Below, one piece after another: positions 1-7,605 of a DNA stretch of 9,090 bases (positions within the stretch are counted from its first letter, which is position 1; every line of letters begins with the position of its first letter). Both the position numbers and the translations under genes were made by a program. Under the pieces are notes generated by a model. The model did no database searches. It worked only from the letters and a program-made list of their open reading frames with translations, and was not told where the DNA came from. This stretch comes from Deltaproteobacteria bacterium (GTDB taxonomy: Bacteria > Desulfobacterota > Dissulfuribacteria > Dissulfuribacterales > JALVPX01). The stretch is taken from contig JAMOVF010000081.1 of the NCBI GenBank assembly GCA_027061625.1, forward strand, positions 1-9,090, in the 5' to 3' direction.

Positions 1-673
1 CTTCAGCTATTTGGGCCTCATCGTCTGGAGCCTTACGCACAGAAACCACTTCAATTCCGTAATCTCCAAGTTTTTTGGTCATTGCAGGGCCAAATTTGTC
101 TTCTATCCGACCTTCAAATACTTCCCTGCCGGTAACAACTATGGCTGCACGTTTTAGTTTCCAGGGGGAAACATGGATAAGGCCCCCGGCTTCTTTGGCT
201 ATGCTGACTGCCTTGTCCAATATCTCCCTTTTTATAACAAGGGGGATTGCCCTTCCTGCTGCTACCTGCATATCCTTTTTAACCACCATATCCTGGTGAA
301 GCGTTGCAAGCATAACGTCACCTAAAAGGTTAAAGCGGTAAAGGGCCTCTTTATGGACCCTTAAAATGCCATCTATTTCAGACCTGAAAGAGATCTTGCC
401 TTCAACTGGAGCATCATCGTAAACAATATTATCACCAGCTGCTGCTTTGGCTAGGGCCTTTGCTGCATCATCTTCGTGCACATCATCTTTTCCCAGTTGT
501 AAAACATAGATGTTGTATTTGCCTATATCTTTCAGCAGAGGAATGTCTGATTCACGGATGATGTGCCCCTTTTTAAAGGCAGGGCCTTTTTTCTTGCCTT
601 TGACTATCTGGGTAAGGTCATGGGGTATCACCATACCCACGGCATCTTCAACCGGAATTTTCTTCATGGCCAT
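1..673 (-). CDS. Molybdopterin-binding protein (MoeA/MogA-like, MoCF domain), 3'-truncated by window edge
   Basis: The first 224 codons are present; the C-terminus lies beyond the left edge. The start is ATG at 671-673, one base overlapping the stop of the upstream FmdE-type gene (TAATG), with a good Shine-Dalgarno GAGGAG at 682-687, 8 bases upstream. Residues 1-60 resemble MoeA N-terminal sequence (M-x-K-K-I-P-V-E-D-A-V-G-M, then a 'GHIIRESDIPLL' stretch). From about residue 177 a MoCF-type fold starts: hydrophobic strand AAIVVTG, R-E-V, G-x-I-x-D-K, then an L-x-x-Y-G-I-E-V helix-strand, the usual MoeA/CinA/MogA order. The family binds molybdopterin or its adenylated form; MoeA inserts molybdate. 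The canonical T-G-D-E is T-G-R-E here, so this may be a binding or sensor paralogue, not a true MoeA. Coupling to FmdE suggests a shared role around a Mo or W enzyme. Family confident; exact reaction unknown. Confidence 0.8.
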   Translation of the reverse strand, partial: MAMKKIPVEDAVGMVIPHDLTQIVKGKKKGPAFKKGHIIRESDIPLLKDIGKYNIYVLQLGKDDVHEDDAAKALAKAAAGDNIVYDDAPVEGKISFRSEIDGILRVHKEALYRFNLLGDVMLATLHQDMVVKKDMQVAAGRAIPLVIKREILDKAVSIAKEAGGLIHVSPWKLKRAAIVVTGREVFEGRIEDKFGPAMTKKLGDYGIEVVSVRKAPDDEAQIAE

Positions 674-1263
674 TACTGAAGCTCCTCATAATATCTGCCA
701 TGGGCGCAAGGCCTGCAAAGAATCTTTCCATCTTTTTCCACTTCGCGGCAATCCTGAACCCATTCCCCGCATTGGGAGCATTGGACGCGCCTCATAGGAC
801 GCCCTGGCATATCACATTCAGGAATTGAAACTTTAACCCTTTTTACTTCAAAAAGCTCCTCATCAGACATCTTCTTGTAGGCCTCAAGCTGCCTCTTGTA
901 CTTGTCTTCGATTTCAGGGCAATATTTTTTTGAAAGCTCTCTAGCCTCTTCCTTGGCAATAATTCGATAACCTGTCATATCTTTTAAATTGACAAAGGTG
1001 GCGGCCATGATGCCATTATCTATCCAGCGCAGAGATCTCTTGCCAAGGGAACACCCTGTTACCGACTGCAAGGCATCTGTGGCGCATCGGTCTATTTCAA
1101 CAAGGACCATGAAACTTTTGCGGTCTTTACCCTTTGGATCTTCAATTCCCAGCAAATCAAGGCCTAGCATGGCCAGCCGCACTCCAAGGACCTGGCCTGG
1201 GCATAGATGGCCATGGAGTTTCACAGATTCCTTTAACAATGTTTCAAAATCTTTGGAAGACAC
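673..1263 (-). CDS. FmdE-family protein with C-terminal zinc ribbon
   Basis: A 196-residue protein of the formylmethanofuran dehydrogenase subunit E (FmdE) family. The start is GTG at 1261-1263, chosen for the purine-rich AAGGGGG at 1268-1274 and because the conserved part begins close behind it. The signature is H17-G-H-L-C21-P-G, the likely metal site; a second conserved block has D58-R-C60-A-T-D and G70-C71-S-L-G-K. A charged linker (about 103-145) leads to a zinc ribbon with C162-x2-C165 and C183-x2-C186, plus an extra C172. Despite the name, members are widespread in anaerobes that lack methanogenesis and often sit beside molybdenum or tungsten enzyme and cofactor genes. Its stop overlaps the molybdopterin-binding gene's start by one base, so the two are probably translated together. 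The reaction is not known; a role in metal or pterin-cofactor handling is inference from context. Confidence 0.9.
   Translation of the reverse strand: MSSKDFETLLKESVKLHGHLCPGQVLGVRLAMLGLDLLGIEDPKGKDRKSFMVLVEIDRCATDALQSVTGCSLGKRSLRWIDNGIMAATFVNLKDMTGYRIIAKEEARELSKKYCPEIEDKYKRQLEAYKKMSDEELFEVKRVKVSIPECDMPGRPMRRVQCSQCGEWVQDCREVEKDGKILCRPCAHGRYYEELQ
682..687 (-). promoter_or_regulatory. Shine-Dalgarno of molybdopterin-binding gene inside fmdE-like 3' end
   Basis: Minus-strand GAGGAG lies 8 bases before the ATG at 671-673, inside the last codons of the upstream gene. With the TAATG stop/start junction it supports translational coupling and fixes the start of the downstream gene. Confidence 0.7.
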
Positions 1264-1365
1264 TTTTCCCCCTTGGCGTTCTCTTCGGTTTTTGTAATTG
1301 AATTTTTAATAACTTTCTTATCCTATTCTTTAACCAGGATCGTGTAGTTCGCAAGTTTGCCCATG

Positions 1366-1400
1366 CATTATAAAATAAAAGGCCAGCATGAAAGCTGGCC
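1366..1400 (-). terminator. Rho-independent terminator of lon (end of tig-clpP-clpX-lon block)
   Basis: A perfect 7-base-pair stem, GGCCAGC/GCTGGCC with a 6-base loop (1381-1400), starts 30 bases after the lon stop. On the minus strand it is followed by TTTTATTTTAT. The plus side is also T-rich (ATATTTATTTT), so it might work in both directions, although no plus-strand gene leads into it. It separates the proteostasis block from the FmdE pair. Confidence 0.85.
1367..1372 (-). promoter_or_regulatory. Candidate -10 box (TATAAT) for the FmdE/molybdopterin pair
   Basis: A perfect TATAAT on the minus strand sits directly after the lon terminator hairpin, partly sharing its T-rich tail. Transcription would start near 1360, giving a leader of about 97 bases before the GTG. 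No good -35 is visible: the 16-17 base upstream position falls inside the terminator hairpin and matches at best 3 of 6. The box lies in an AT-rich tail, so a chance match is quite possible. Confidence 0.3.
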
Positions 1401-1430
1401 ATATTTATTTTGTCAACCTGGCAGTCTTGC

Positions 1431-3851
1431 TCAATGGGCTGCTGGTACGTCTGCGGGCTCGTCTTCCCTGCGGAACCAGTCTGGACTCTCGGCAGGTGAT
1501 ACATCGGCAAGCAAACTCTCCGGCTTTTCCATAGCCATAGCCTGTTTCAGCACATCATCCATGTGCTCCACCATGACGATGTCCAGGGATTTGGTGATCT
1601 TGCCAGGCACTTCCTTGAGATTCCTCTCATTTTCGCTTGGAATCAGTACCTTTTTAACACCAGCCCTTCTGGCAGCCAGGAGCTTTTCTTTAAGGCCGCC
1701 TATGGGGAGCACCCTGCCTCTCAGGGTGATCTCACCAGTCATGGCTACGTCATGCCTTACAGGGATCTTCAGCAGGGCAGAGACTATAGCCGTTGCCATA
1801 GTAATGCCGGCAGAAGGGCCGTCTTTGGGAATAGCGCCCTCTGGTACGTGCACATGGATATCCACCTTCTGATAGAAATTCCATGGCAAGCCGAATTGGT
1901 GAGCCCTGGAACGAACATAGCTAAGGGCTGCCTGGGCAGATTCCTGCATAACCTCACCCAGCTTTCCAGTGATAGTGAGTTTGCCCTTACCAGGCATGAT
2001 TGCAGCCTCAATTTGGAGCAGGGAGCCTCCGGTTTCTGTCCAGGCAAGGCCGGTTGCAACACCGATCTGCTCCTTTTTCTCTGCCTGGCTGTGACGGTAC
2101 CGCGGCACTCCAAGGAATTTTTTAAGGCTGGTCCTGGTTACCTTGATTGTACGGTCATCATCCTTGGATTTGACGATTTCCCGCGCTGCCTTCCTGCATA
2201 TGGATGCAAGGCTTCTTTCAAGGTTTCTTACGCCAGCTTCCCTGGTGTATGACCTGATGATCTCCAGGATAGCGCTGTCACTAATATGAAGTTTATCTTT
2301 TGTAAGGCCGTGGGCCTCAAGCTGCCGGGGAAGCAAAAAGCCTTTGGCTATTTCAAGTTTTTCTTCCTCAGTATATCCAGGCAGCTCTATAATCTCCATC
2401 CTGTCCTGCAATGGCAGGGGAATGGTATGGAGCGTATTGGCAGTGGTAATGAACATTACCTCTGAAAGGTCATAGTCAAGATCAAGATAATGGTCATTAA
2501 AGGCGTAGTTCTGCTCTGGGTCAAGAACCTCAAGCAGCGCTGCCGCTGGATCACCGCGGAAGTCAGTACTCATTTTGTCCACTTCATCAAGGCAGAAAAC
2601 CGGATTGTTGGATTTTGCCTTTTTGAGGGATTGTATGATCTTACCAGGCATAGATCCGATATAGGTACGCCTGTGGCCTCTTATTTCTGCTTCATCGCGC
2701 ACACCACCTAGAGACAAGCGCACAAAATTGCGTCCAAGGGCCCTTGCCACAGATTTTGCAAGGGATGTCTTACCCACGCCTGGAGGCCCTACCAAGCATA
2801 GGATGGGCCCTTTCATCTTCTTAACCAGGCTCTGGACTGCCAAATATTCCAATATGCGTTCTTTGGGTTTCTCCAGCCCATAATGGTCTTCGTTCAAAAT
2901 GCGTTCTGCTTCTACTATGTCGTGCTTGTCCTTGGTCCTGTCATACCAGGGCAGTGACAAGATCCAATCTATATAGTTGCGCACAACTGTGGCCTCTGCG
3001 GACATTGGCGCCATCATCTTGAGTTTTTTAAATTCCTGGCGCACGCGCTGGGCCGCCTGTTTGGAGAGCCTTTTGCGTTTGATGCGTTTTTCAAGCTCTT
3101 TGAGGTCGCTTTGCGGGTCTTCTTTTTGGCCCATCTCCTTTTGAATGGCCCTGATCTGCTCATTCAGATAGTAATCCCGCTGATTTTTTTCCATCTGCTT
3201 TTTGACGCGTTCTTTTATGCGCTGTTCAACCTGGGCAATGTTCGTCTCAGAACGCATCAGGGCGTAAAGTTTTTCTAAGCGTTTTGCAGGGTCCACTTCT
3301 TCCAGCAGGGCCTGTTTGTCTGGCACCTTCAGGGGTACATGGGCTGCTATTGTATCCGCAAGCCTGGAAGGCTCGGTGATTGAAGATATGGACAAGGCCA
3401 CTTCAGGAGGAATTTTTTTGTTTATCTTCACATATTCCTCAAAGGCCTCTACTGTAAGCCTGATTAAGGCTTCAGACTGCGTCTCCTGAGCCTCTCTATC
3501 CTCCAGTGGCTCTGCTTCCACCACAAAATAGTTCTTGGAAGGGGCATAGGATATGATTTTGGCCCTTTGTTTGCCTTCAATTAATGCCTTTACAGTCCCA
3601 TCCGGCAACCGGAGAAGCTGGAGTATAGTGCCCAGGGTTCCAATTTTATAGATGTCCTTTTCAGCAGGGTCATCTATTTTGGCATCCCGCTGGGCAGCAA
3701 GCAGTATATCCTGCTTGTTTGCCATGGCCTCTTCAATGGCCTTTACCGATTTTTCACGCCCCACAAAGAGAGGGGCCACCATATGTGGAAATAAGACGAT
3801 GTCTCTAAGGGGTAATAAAGGAACTTCTACAATTCTTTCACTGTTACTCAT
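1431..3851 (-). CDS. lon: ATP-dependent protease Lon (La)
   Basis: An 806-residue, full-length Lon of the bacterial LonA type: a cytoplasmic homohexameric AAA+ serine protease that degrades misfolded and selected regulatory proteins. An N-terminal substrate-binding domain (about 8-200, starting VPLLPLRD) is followed by a helical coiled-coil segment (about 205-280). The AAA+ module has Walker A GPPGVGKT at 355-362, Walker B L-D422-E423, sensor-1 N472, arginine finger R484 and sensor-2 R542. The protease domain has catalytic S680 in K-D-G-P-S-A-G and K723 in G-G-L-K-E-K, equivalent to S679/K722 of the E. coli enzyme. The last 30 residues form an acidic, proline-containing tail of no recognised role. 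The ATG at 3849-3851 follows AAGGA. The gene lies 98 bases downstream of clpX and has a candidate promoter of its own in the gap. All catalytic residues are intact. Confidence 0.98.
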   Translation of the reverse strand: MSNSERIVEVPLLPLRDIVLFPHMVAPLFVGREKSVKAIEEAMANKQDILLAAQRDAKIDDPAEKDIYKIGTLGTILQLLRLPDGTVKALIEGKQRAKIISYAPSKNYFVVEAEPLEDREAQETQSEALIRLTVEAFEEYVKINKKIPPEVALSISSITEPSRLADTIAAHVPLKVPDKQALLEEVDPAKRLEKLYALMRSETNIAQVEQRIKERVKKQMEKNQRDYYLNEQIRAIQKEMGQKEDPQSDLKELEKRIKRKRLSKQAAQRVRQEFKKLKMMAPMSAEATVVRNYIDWILSLPWYDRTKDKHDIVEAERILNEDHYGLEKPKERILEYLAVQSLVKKMKGPILCLVGPPGVGKTSLAKSVARALGRNFVRLSLGGVRDEAEIRGHRRTYIGSMPGKIIQSLKKAKSNNPVFCLDEVDKMSTDFRGDPAAALLEVLDPEQNYAFNDHYLDLDYDLSEVMFITTANTLHTIPLPLQDRMEIIELPGYTEEEKLEIAKGFLLPRQLEAHGLTKDKLHISDSAILEIIRSYTREAGVRNLERSLASICRKAAREIVKSKDDDRTIKVTRTSLKKFLGVPRYRHSQAEKKEQIGVATGLAWTETGGSLLQIEAAIMPGKGKLTITGKLGEVMQESAQAALSYVRSRAHQFGLPWNFYQKVDIHVHVPEGAIPKDGPSAGITMATAIVSALLKIPVRHDVAMTGEITLRGRVLPIGGLKEKLLAARRAGVKKVLIPSENERNLKEVPGKITKSLDIVMVEHMDDVLKQAMAMEKPESLLADVSPAESPDWFRREDEPADVPAAH

Positions 3852-3870
3852 ATTTTCCTTGCGTCTTTAA

Positions 3871-3884
3871 GGGCCCGCCGGCCC
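3871..3884 (-). other. GC-rich hairpin in the clpX-lon gap
   Basis: GGGCC/GGCCC, a 5-base-pair all-GC stem with a 4-base loop, lies 20 bases before the lon start in otherwise AT-rich DNA. The minus strand has no T-run after it, so it is not a convincing terminator for clpX. If lon has its own promoter, the hairpin would be in the lon leader. Function unknown. Confidence 0.4.
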
Positions 3885-3911
3885 ATATCGTTTTTTAATC
3901 CTTTTGTATGT

Positions 3912-3940
3912 AATATGTTCATTTGAAAAGGGCATGACAA
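3912..3940 (-). promoter_or_regulatory. Candidate sigma-70-type promoter for lon
   Basis: Minus-strand TTGTCA (3935-3940, 5 of 6 to TTGACA), a 17-base spacer, then CATATT (3912-3917, 4 of 6 to TATAAT), all in the clpX-lon gap. The start would be near 3905, leaving about 50 bases of leader containing the 3871-3884 hairpin. No CIRCE element and no clear sigma-32-type box are visible. It would let lon be expressed apart from the tig-clpPX genes. Confidence 0.4.
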
Positions 3941-3949
3941 GTCTCCTGC

Positions 3950-5218
3950 TTATGATGCCTGCGCCTTTTTATCCTCCTGTTCATAGAGAAGGATAGGATC
4001 AGCACCATTCAGGATCACCTCTTCACTGACCACGCATTCTTTAACGCCTTCTTTGGAAGGAAGTTCATACATGACTTCCAACATTGCCTGTTCCATTATA
4101 GCACGTAATCCCCTGGCGCCTGTTTTACGCTTCAAGGCTTCTTTGGCAATGGATTCAATGGCACCGTCAGTAAAATGCAGATCAATTCCATCCATAGCAA
4201 AAAGTTTCTGAAATTGCTTGATAAGGGCGTTTTTAGGTTCTTGCAAGATTTTGATGAGGGTTTGCTCATCAAGTTCTTCCAAGGTTGCTACAACGGGTAT
4301 CCTTCCAACAAATTCAGGTATGAGGCCAAATTTTATAAGATCTTCTGGCTGAACCCGTTTCAGAACTTCACCCAAGGCCATATCACGGGCGCCATGCACA
4401 TCAGCCCCAAAGCCAATGGATGATTTGCCAAGCCTTGCCTTGATTATTTCATCAAGGCCTACAAAAGCGCCGCCGCAAATGAAAAGGATGTTGGTGGTAT
4501 CTATTTTAACAAAATCCTGCTGAGGATGTTTTCGGCCGCCCTTTGGCGGAACATTTGCCAAGGTGCCTTCCATTATCTTGAGCAAGGCCTGCTGGACGCC
4601 TTCGCCAGATACATCTCTGGTAATGGAGGGGCTGTCTGTTTTTCTGGCAATTTTGTCTATTTCATCAATATAGACTATGCCTCTACTGGCAAGTTCTACG
4701 TCATAGTCGGCTGCCTGAAGCAGGTTCAGTATGATGTTTTCAACATCTTCACCCACATATCCAGCCTCTGTAAGGGTGGTGGCATCCGCAATAGTAAAGG
4801 GCACATTGAGGACTTTTGCCAGAGTCTGGGCTAGAAGGGTCTTGCCGCTTCCCGTAGGCCCTATAAGGATGATATTGCTCTTCTGCAGTTCGACGTCCTC
4901 AAGGTCCACTGAGGAATCAATCCGTTTGTAGTGGTTGTGTACTGCCACTGAAAGGATCTTTTTTGCAGATTCCTGCCCGATAACATAATTATCCAGCAAT
5001 GCCTTGATCTCAGAAGGCCTTAATATAGACTTGCTGCCAGCTGCAGCGCCTTCTTCATTGTCATATTCTTCTGCAATGATATCGTTGCACAGTTCAATGC
5101 ACTCATCGCATATGAAGACGCTGGGACCTGCAATGAGTTTTTTGACTTCTTCCTGCCCTTTCCCGCAAAAGGAACAGCGCAAGTTGCCTACATTTTCGAA
5201 GTCGGTCTTCTTAGCCAT
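3950..5218 (-). CDS. clpX: ATP-dependent Clp protease ATP-binding subunit ClpX
   Basis: A 422-residue, full-length AAA+ unfoldase that recognises substrates and translocates them into ClpP. An N-terminal zinc-binding domain has C15-x2-C18 and C37-x2-C40. The AAA+ core has Walker A GPTGSGKT at 120-127, pore loop GYVG at 153-156, Walker B I-D185-E186, the R-K-H loop at 229-231, the ClpP-docking I-G-F loop at 268-270, arginine finger R306 and sensor-2 R369 in GARG. Presence of the IGF loop, with clpP directly upstream, shows it is the ClpP partner and not a free-standing unfoldase. The ATG at 5216-5218 overlaps the clpP end by 8 bases and is preceded at 5 bases by a strong SD (5224-5233), so translation is probably coupled. 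No key residue is missing. Confidence 0.98.
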   Translation of the reverse strand: MAKKTDFENVGNLRCSFCGKGQEEVKKLIAGPSVFICDECIELCNDIIAEEYDNEEGAAAGSKSILRPSEIKALLDNYVIGQESAKKILSVAVHNHYKRIDSSVDLEDVELQKSNIILIGPTGSGKTLLAQTLAKVLNVPFTIADATTLTEAGYVGEDVENIILNLLQAADYDVELASRGIVYIDEIDKIARKTDSPSITRDVSGEGVQQALLKIMEGTLANVPPKGGRKHPQQDFVKIDTTNILFICGGAFVGLDEIIKARLGKSSIGFGADVHGARDMALGEVLKRVQPEDLIKFGLIPEFVGRIPVVATLEELDEQTLIKILQEPKNALIKQFQKLFAMDGIDLHFTDGAIESIAKEALKRKTGARGLRAIMEQAMLEVMYELPSKEGVKECVVSEEVILNGADPILLYEQEDKKAQAS

Positions 5219-5813
5219 TTAGACCTTCCTCCTGACGTTCTGTAATTACTTCATCAACCAGTCCATATTCCTTAGCTTCTTTACCCCCCATGAAAAAGTC
5301 GCGTTCAGTGTCTTCTTGAATCCTTTTCAGGGGTTGCCCGGTGTGTTTGGACATAATTTCGTTAAGAGCAGATCTCAGGCGCAATATTTCCTTGGCATGG
5401 ATATCAATATCTGTCGCCTGCCCCTGGAATCCGCCCATGGGTTGATGGATTAATATTCTTGAATTCGGCAAAGTATATCTTTTGCCTTTAGCGCCTGCTG
5501 TCAGCAGCAGGGCGCCCATGCTAGCCGCCTGGCCAAGACACAAGGTGCCTACATCAGGTTTAATATATTGCATGGTGTCATAGATTGCCAAGCCAGCTGT
5601 CACTACACCACCAGGGGAGTTTATGTATAGTGTTATATCCCTTTTCGGATCTTCTGCCTCAAGGAATAGCAGCTGCGCAATAATCAGATTTGCGACTTCA
5701 TCATTTATGGGGCCGCCTAGAAAGACTATCCTTTCTTTTAAGAGACGGGAATATATATCATAAGCCCTTTCACCCCGTGGACTTTGTTCAATAACAATGG
5801 GTACTAACGGCAT
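5211..5813 (-). CDS. clpP: ATP-dependent Clp protease proteolytic subunit ClpP
   Basis: A 200-residue serine peptidase that forms the tetradecameric degradation chamber for ClpX. The catalytic triad is intact: S98 in G-Q-A-A-S-M-G-A, H123 in L-I-H-Q-P-M-G-G and D172 in E-R-D-F-F-M. The oligomerisation and substrate strand with S-P-G-G-V is at 66-70. The N-terminus starts [10 protein letters not shown] and is short, so only a very small propeptide, if any, would be removed. The ATG at 5811-5813 comes 3 bases after the tig stop; its SD GGAGG lies about 11 bases upstream, within the last tig codons. The end overlaps clpX by 8 bases. Length and motif spacing match the family. This is the single clpP in the window; other copies elsewhere cannot be excluded. 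Confidence 0.98.
   Translation of the reverse strand: MPLVPIVIEQSPRGERAYDIYSRLLKERIVFLGGPINDEVANLIIAQLLFLEAEDPKRDITLYINSPGGVVTAGLAIYDTMQYIKPDVGTLCLGQAASMGALLLTAGAKGKRYTLPNSRILIHQPMGGFQGQATDIDIHAKEILRLRSALNEIMSKHTGQPLKRIQEDTERDFFMGGKEAKEYGLVDEVITERQEEGLNG
5224..5233 (-). promoter_or_regulatory. Strong Shine-Dalgarno of clpX within clpP
   Basis: Minus-strand AGGAGGAAGG, 5 bases before the clpX ATG, lies inside the last clpP codons. It fixes the clpX start and suggests clpX can be translated well despite overlapping clpP. Confidence 0.8.
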
Positions 5814-5816
5814 TCT

Positions 5817-7154
5817 TTATTTTTCCTCCGCTACAGCTTCTTCACTTTTTTCTGTTTCTTCAGAAGCTTCTTCTACTTCTTCGGGTAATTTAAAATTGGC
5901 ATTTTCTATTAAAAAATCCAGTGTTTTTTTGGCCCTCAGCTTCGGCAGAACATGGGCAAAAACCGCAGACTGGAGCTGTTCTATATCCATGCCAGGATAT
6001 CGAGCCTGGGCATCAAGGTACTGGCTGATTTCATCTTCCGGTACGTTGATACCTTCCTTTTCGGCAATCTTGTCCAAAATAATTTCTGTTTTTACCTGCT
6101 GAACTGCATCGTCGCGCATTTTTTCCTTAAGCTTCTCTTCTGAGATTCCTGCCCGCTCATAATCCATACCGCGTTCCTGCAAGTGGCCAGCCACATTATC
6201 CAACATCTGATTGAGCTTATTTTCTATGAGTCTTTCTGGAATTGGAAAGTCAACCTTCTCTCTGAGCTGGTCCAGAATCTGTTGGCGCACCATTCTGTCA
6301 ACAGCTTCTTTTTTTTCCTTCTGGAGTTCATCTTTGAGGCGCTCTTTAAGTTCATCAACGGTTTTTAGGCCGATTCCAATTTTTTCAACAAATTTTTCAT
6401 CCAAAGTTGGAAGAGATCGCTCTTTGATATCCTTTAATGTTACATTATAAGTAACGGTTTTTCCTGCTACCTTTTCATTTATGGCATCTTCAGGATAAGT
6501 GACTTGGATTTCTCTGGTTTCACCCCTTTGCATACCTATGATGCCATCCTCAAATTCTTTATTGAAATAGCCAGTTCCAACTTCAAGATAGTAATTTTCT
6601 TCCCTAAGGCCTTCCACTTCTTCGCCGTCTATTTTACCTATATAGTCAATGACTACTATATCGCCTTTTTCTACCGGCCTGTCTTCTGTGACAGCATCTA
6701 TGCTGCCATAGTGACGCCTTAATGCCTCTAGCTGTTCTTCTACCTCTTCGTCAGTAACTTCAATTTCTGGCTTGATTACTTCCAGGCCTTTATAATCAGG
6801 AAGTTCGAATTCAGGCCATAAATCAAGGAGGACCGAGTAGTTAAAAGGATTATCTTTTTTGATTTCTCCAGCTGAATCAAGGATGGGCTCGATAACCATA
6901 ACCACATCTGCTTCTTCTATTGCCTCTGGTAAAGTTTCTTGAATCAATTTTTCCAAAACTTCATTTTCTACTTCTTTAGAATAGAGACGTTCCAAAACAG
7001 AAATAGGCACCTTGCCTTTACGGAAGCCTTTAACCTTGACGCTTTTTTTAAGCCGTTGGTAGGCTTGATCAAGTTCTTTTTTTACTGTTTCTGAGGGAAC
7101 TTCCACTGAGAGCTTTTTCTGGATAGGACTTATGTCTTCAACTTTAACCTTCAT
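5817..7154 (-). CDS. tig: Trigger factor, ribosome-associated chaperone and prolyl isomerase
   Basis: A 445-residue trigger factor that binds the ribosome exit tunnel and shields nascent chains. The ribosome-binding domain carries G-F-R-K-G-K-V-P at about 43-50, the family's docking signature. An FKBP-type isomerase domain spans about 155-245 (opening GDIVVIDYIGKIDGEEV, ending YNVTLKDIKERSLP). The helical C-terminal chaperone domain follows, ending in a glutamate-rich tail of about 22 residues. An in-frame TTG at 7158-7160 would add two residues, but ATG at 7152-7154 is preferred: AAGGGG at 7162-7167 is 7 bases from it and only 1 base from the TTG. It is first in the tig-clpP-clpX order, 3 bases from clpP. 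This order is common in bacteria and links folding to degradation. Confidence 0.97.
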   Translation of the reverse strand: MKVKVEDISPIQKKLSVEVPSETVKKELDQAYQRLKKSVKVKGFRKGKVPISVLERLYSKEVENEVLEKLIQETLPEAIEEADVVMVIEPILDSAGEIKKDNPFNYSVLLDLWPEFELPDYKGLEVIKPEIEVTDEEVEEQLEALRRHYGSIDAVTEDRPVEKGDIVVIDYIGKIDGEEVEGLREENYYLEVGTGYFNKEFEDGIIGMQRGETREIQVTYPEDAINEKVAGKTVTYNVTLKDIKERSLPTLDEKFVEKIGIGLKTVDELKERLKDELQKEKKEAVDRMVRQQILDQLREKVDFPIPERLIENKLNQMLDNVAGHLQERGMDYERAGISEEKLKEKMRDDAVQQVKTEIILDKIAEKEGINVPEDEISQYLDAQARYPGMDIEQLQSAVFAHVLPKLRAKKTLDFLIENANFKLPEEVEEASEETEKSEEAVAEEK

Positions 7155-7161
7155 GCTCAAA

Positions 7162-7167
7162 CCCCTT
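7162..7167 (-). promoter_or_regulatory. Shine-Dalgarno deciding the tig start
   Basis: Minus-strand AAGGGG is 7 bases from the ATG at 7152-7154 and 1 base from the alternative TTG at 7158-7160. This spacing decides for the ATG. Confidence 0.65.
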
Positions 7168-7192
7168 AAAACAAAACGCGCTATTGTTAAAA

Positions 7193-7221
7193 ATTAGTTG
7201 TTGTTTCATTAAAGTATTCAA
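7193..7221 (-). promoter_or_regulatory. Weak candidate promoter for tig-clpP-clpX
   Basis: Minus-strand TTGAAT (7216-7221, 4 of 6), a 17-base spacer, then ACTAAT (7193-7198, 4 of 6). The start would be about 30 bases before tig. The -35 touches the 7221-7234 palindrome. Both boxes are weak and the region is AT-rich, so other starts are possible. Confidence 0.2.
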
Positions 7222-7234
7222 TGGCCCGGGCCAT
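7221..7234. promoter_or_regulatory. Perfect 14-bp palindrome upstream of tig (possible operator)
   Basis: ATGGCCCGGGCCAT is identical to its reverse complement and lies 67 bases before the tig ATG in AT-rich DNA, next to the candidate -35. Symmetry and position fit a dimeric repressor or activator site. No known operator consensus (for example CIRCE) is recognised. On RNA it is too tight to form a normal hairpin loop, which favours a DNA site. Confidence 0.35.
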
Positions 7235-7244
7235 ATAGAACATT

Positions 7245-7257
7245 TCTTTGCCAAAGA
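7245..7257. repeat. Second inverted repeat upstream of tig
   Basis: TCTTTG-C-CAAAGA is a 6-base inverted repeat around a single central base, 10 bases beyond the GC palindrome. It could be a second site for a dimeric regulator, or chance. Confidence 0.25.
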
Positions 7258-7403
7258 TATCCCACCGTTATAAATTGATAGGGATTTAAAGAAGTTTTAT
7301 TCAAAGAGTTTTATGACTATACCCTTGGATTGGCTGCCCGGCACAGAGCATACGAATTCCGTGATTTATCGAAAAATAATATATTTAAACAACTGGTCGG
7401 TTT

Positions 7404-7562
7404 CTAATCTGCTGGGTAAAAATGCTCTTTTTCAGCTCCGCACTTTGGGCATACCCAGTCATCCGGCAGATCTTCAAAGGGTGTGCCTGGTTCTATTCCA
7501 TGTTCAGGATCACCTTCTTCTGGATCATATATATAACCGCAAGGACATTCATATTTCTGCAT
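7404..7562 (-). CDS. Rubredoxin with C-x-C-G first knuckle
   Basis: A 52-residue rubredoxin, a small cytoplasmic one-electron carrier with one iron held by four cysteines. The ATG at 7560-7562 has an excellent SD AGGAG (7569-7573) 6 bases upstream; the stop is TAG at 7404-7406. Features run in family order: C6-P-C8-[13 protein letters not shown] and C38-P-K-C41-G-A. The first knuckle has one residue fewer between its cysteines than the usual C-x2-C-G; the second is normal. It stands alone: no rubredoxin oxidoreductase, desulfoferrodoxin or rubrerythrin is next to it in the window. Partners in oxygen or superoxide reduction are therefore only inferred. It points away from the chemoreceptor gene and towards tig, 249 bases away, with no convincing terminator between. 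Confidence 0.95.
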   Translation of the reverse strand: MQKYECPCGYIYDPEEGDPEHGIEPGTPFEDLPDDWVCPKCGAEKEHFYPAD

Positions 7563-7576
7563 CTGTAGCTCCTAAT

Positions 7577-7605
7577 ATTAAATTTTGCAGGCTTTTGCTT
7601 GGCAA
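7577..7605 (-). promoter_or_regulatory. Candidate rubredoxin promoter with near-leaderless geometry
   Basis: Minus-strand TTGCCA (7600-7605, 5 of 6), a 17-base spacer, then TTTAAT (7577-7582, 5 of 6) is a good sigma-70 match. However, the predicted start, near 7570, falls inside the AGGAG ribosome site, leaving only about 8 bases of leader. Either the start is a few bases further upstream than usual or this match is by chance and a promoter lies higher up. Confidence 0.25.

Noticed and set aside
989..1297. 102-codon plus-strand open frame
   Set aside because: Antisense to the FmdE-type gene, which has clear family motifs.
1244..1510. 88-codon minus-strand open frame crossing the lon-fmdE gap
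   Set aside because: Overlaps the lon end, the terminator and the fmdE start in another frame; no recognisable domain and no good ribosome site.
1357..1872. 171-codon plus-strand open frame over the lon 3' end
   Set aside because: Antisense to lon and its terminator; serine/threonine-rich low-information product typical of a shadow frame.
1563..2252. 229-codon plus-strand open frame
   Set aside because: Lies entirely antisense to lon, whose catalytic motifs prove the minus frame; composition is a codon shadow and matches no family.
7300..7403. Possible terminator after rubredoxin
   Set aside because: There is a T-rich stretch but only a 4-base-pair stem before it, so no credible hairpin.
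7161..7403. Possible tRNA gene between rubredoxin and tig
   Set aside because: No T-loop GTTC-like element in a plausible cloverleaf was found on either strand.
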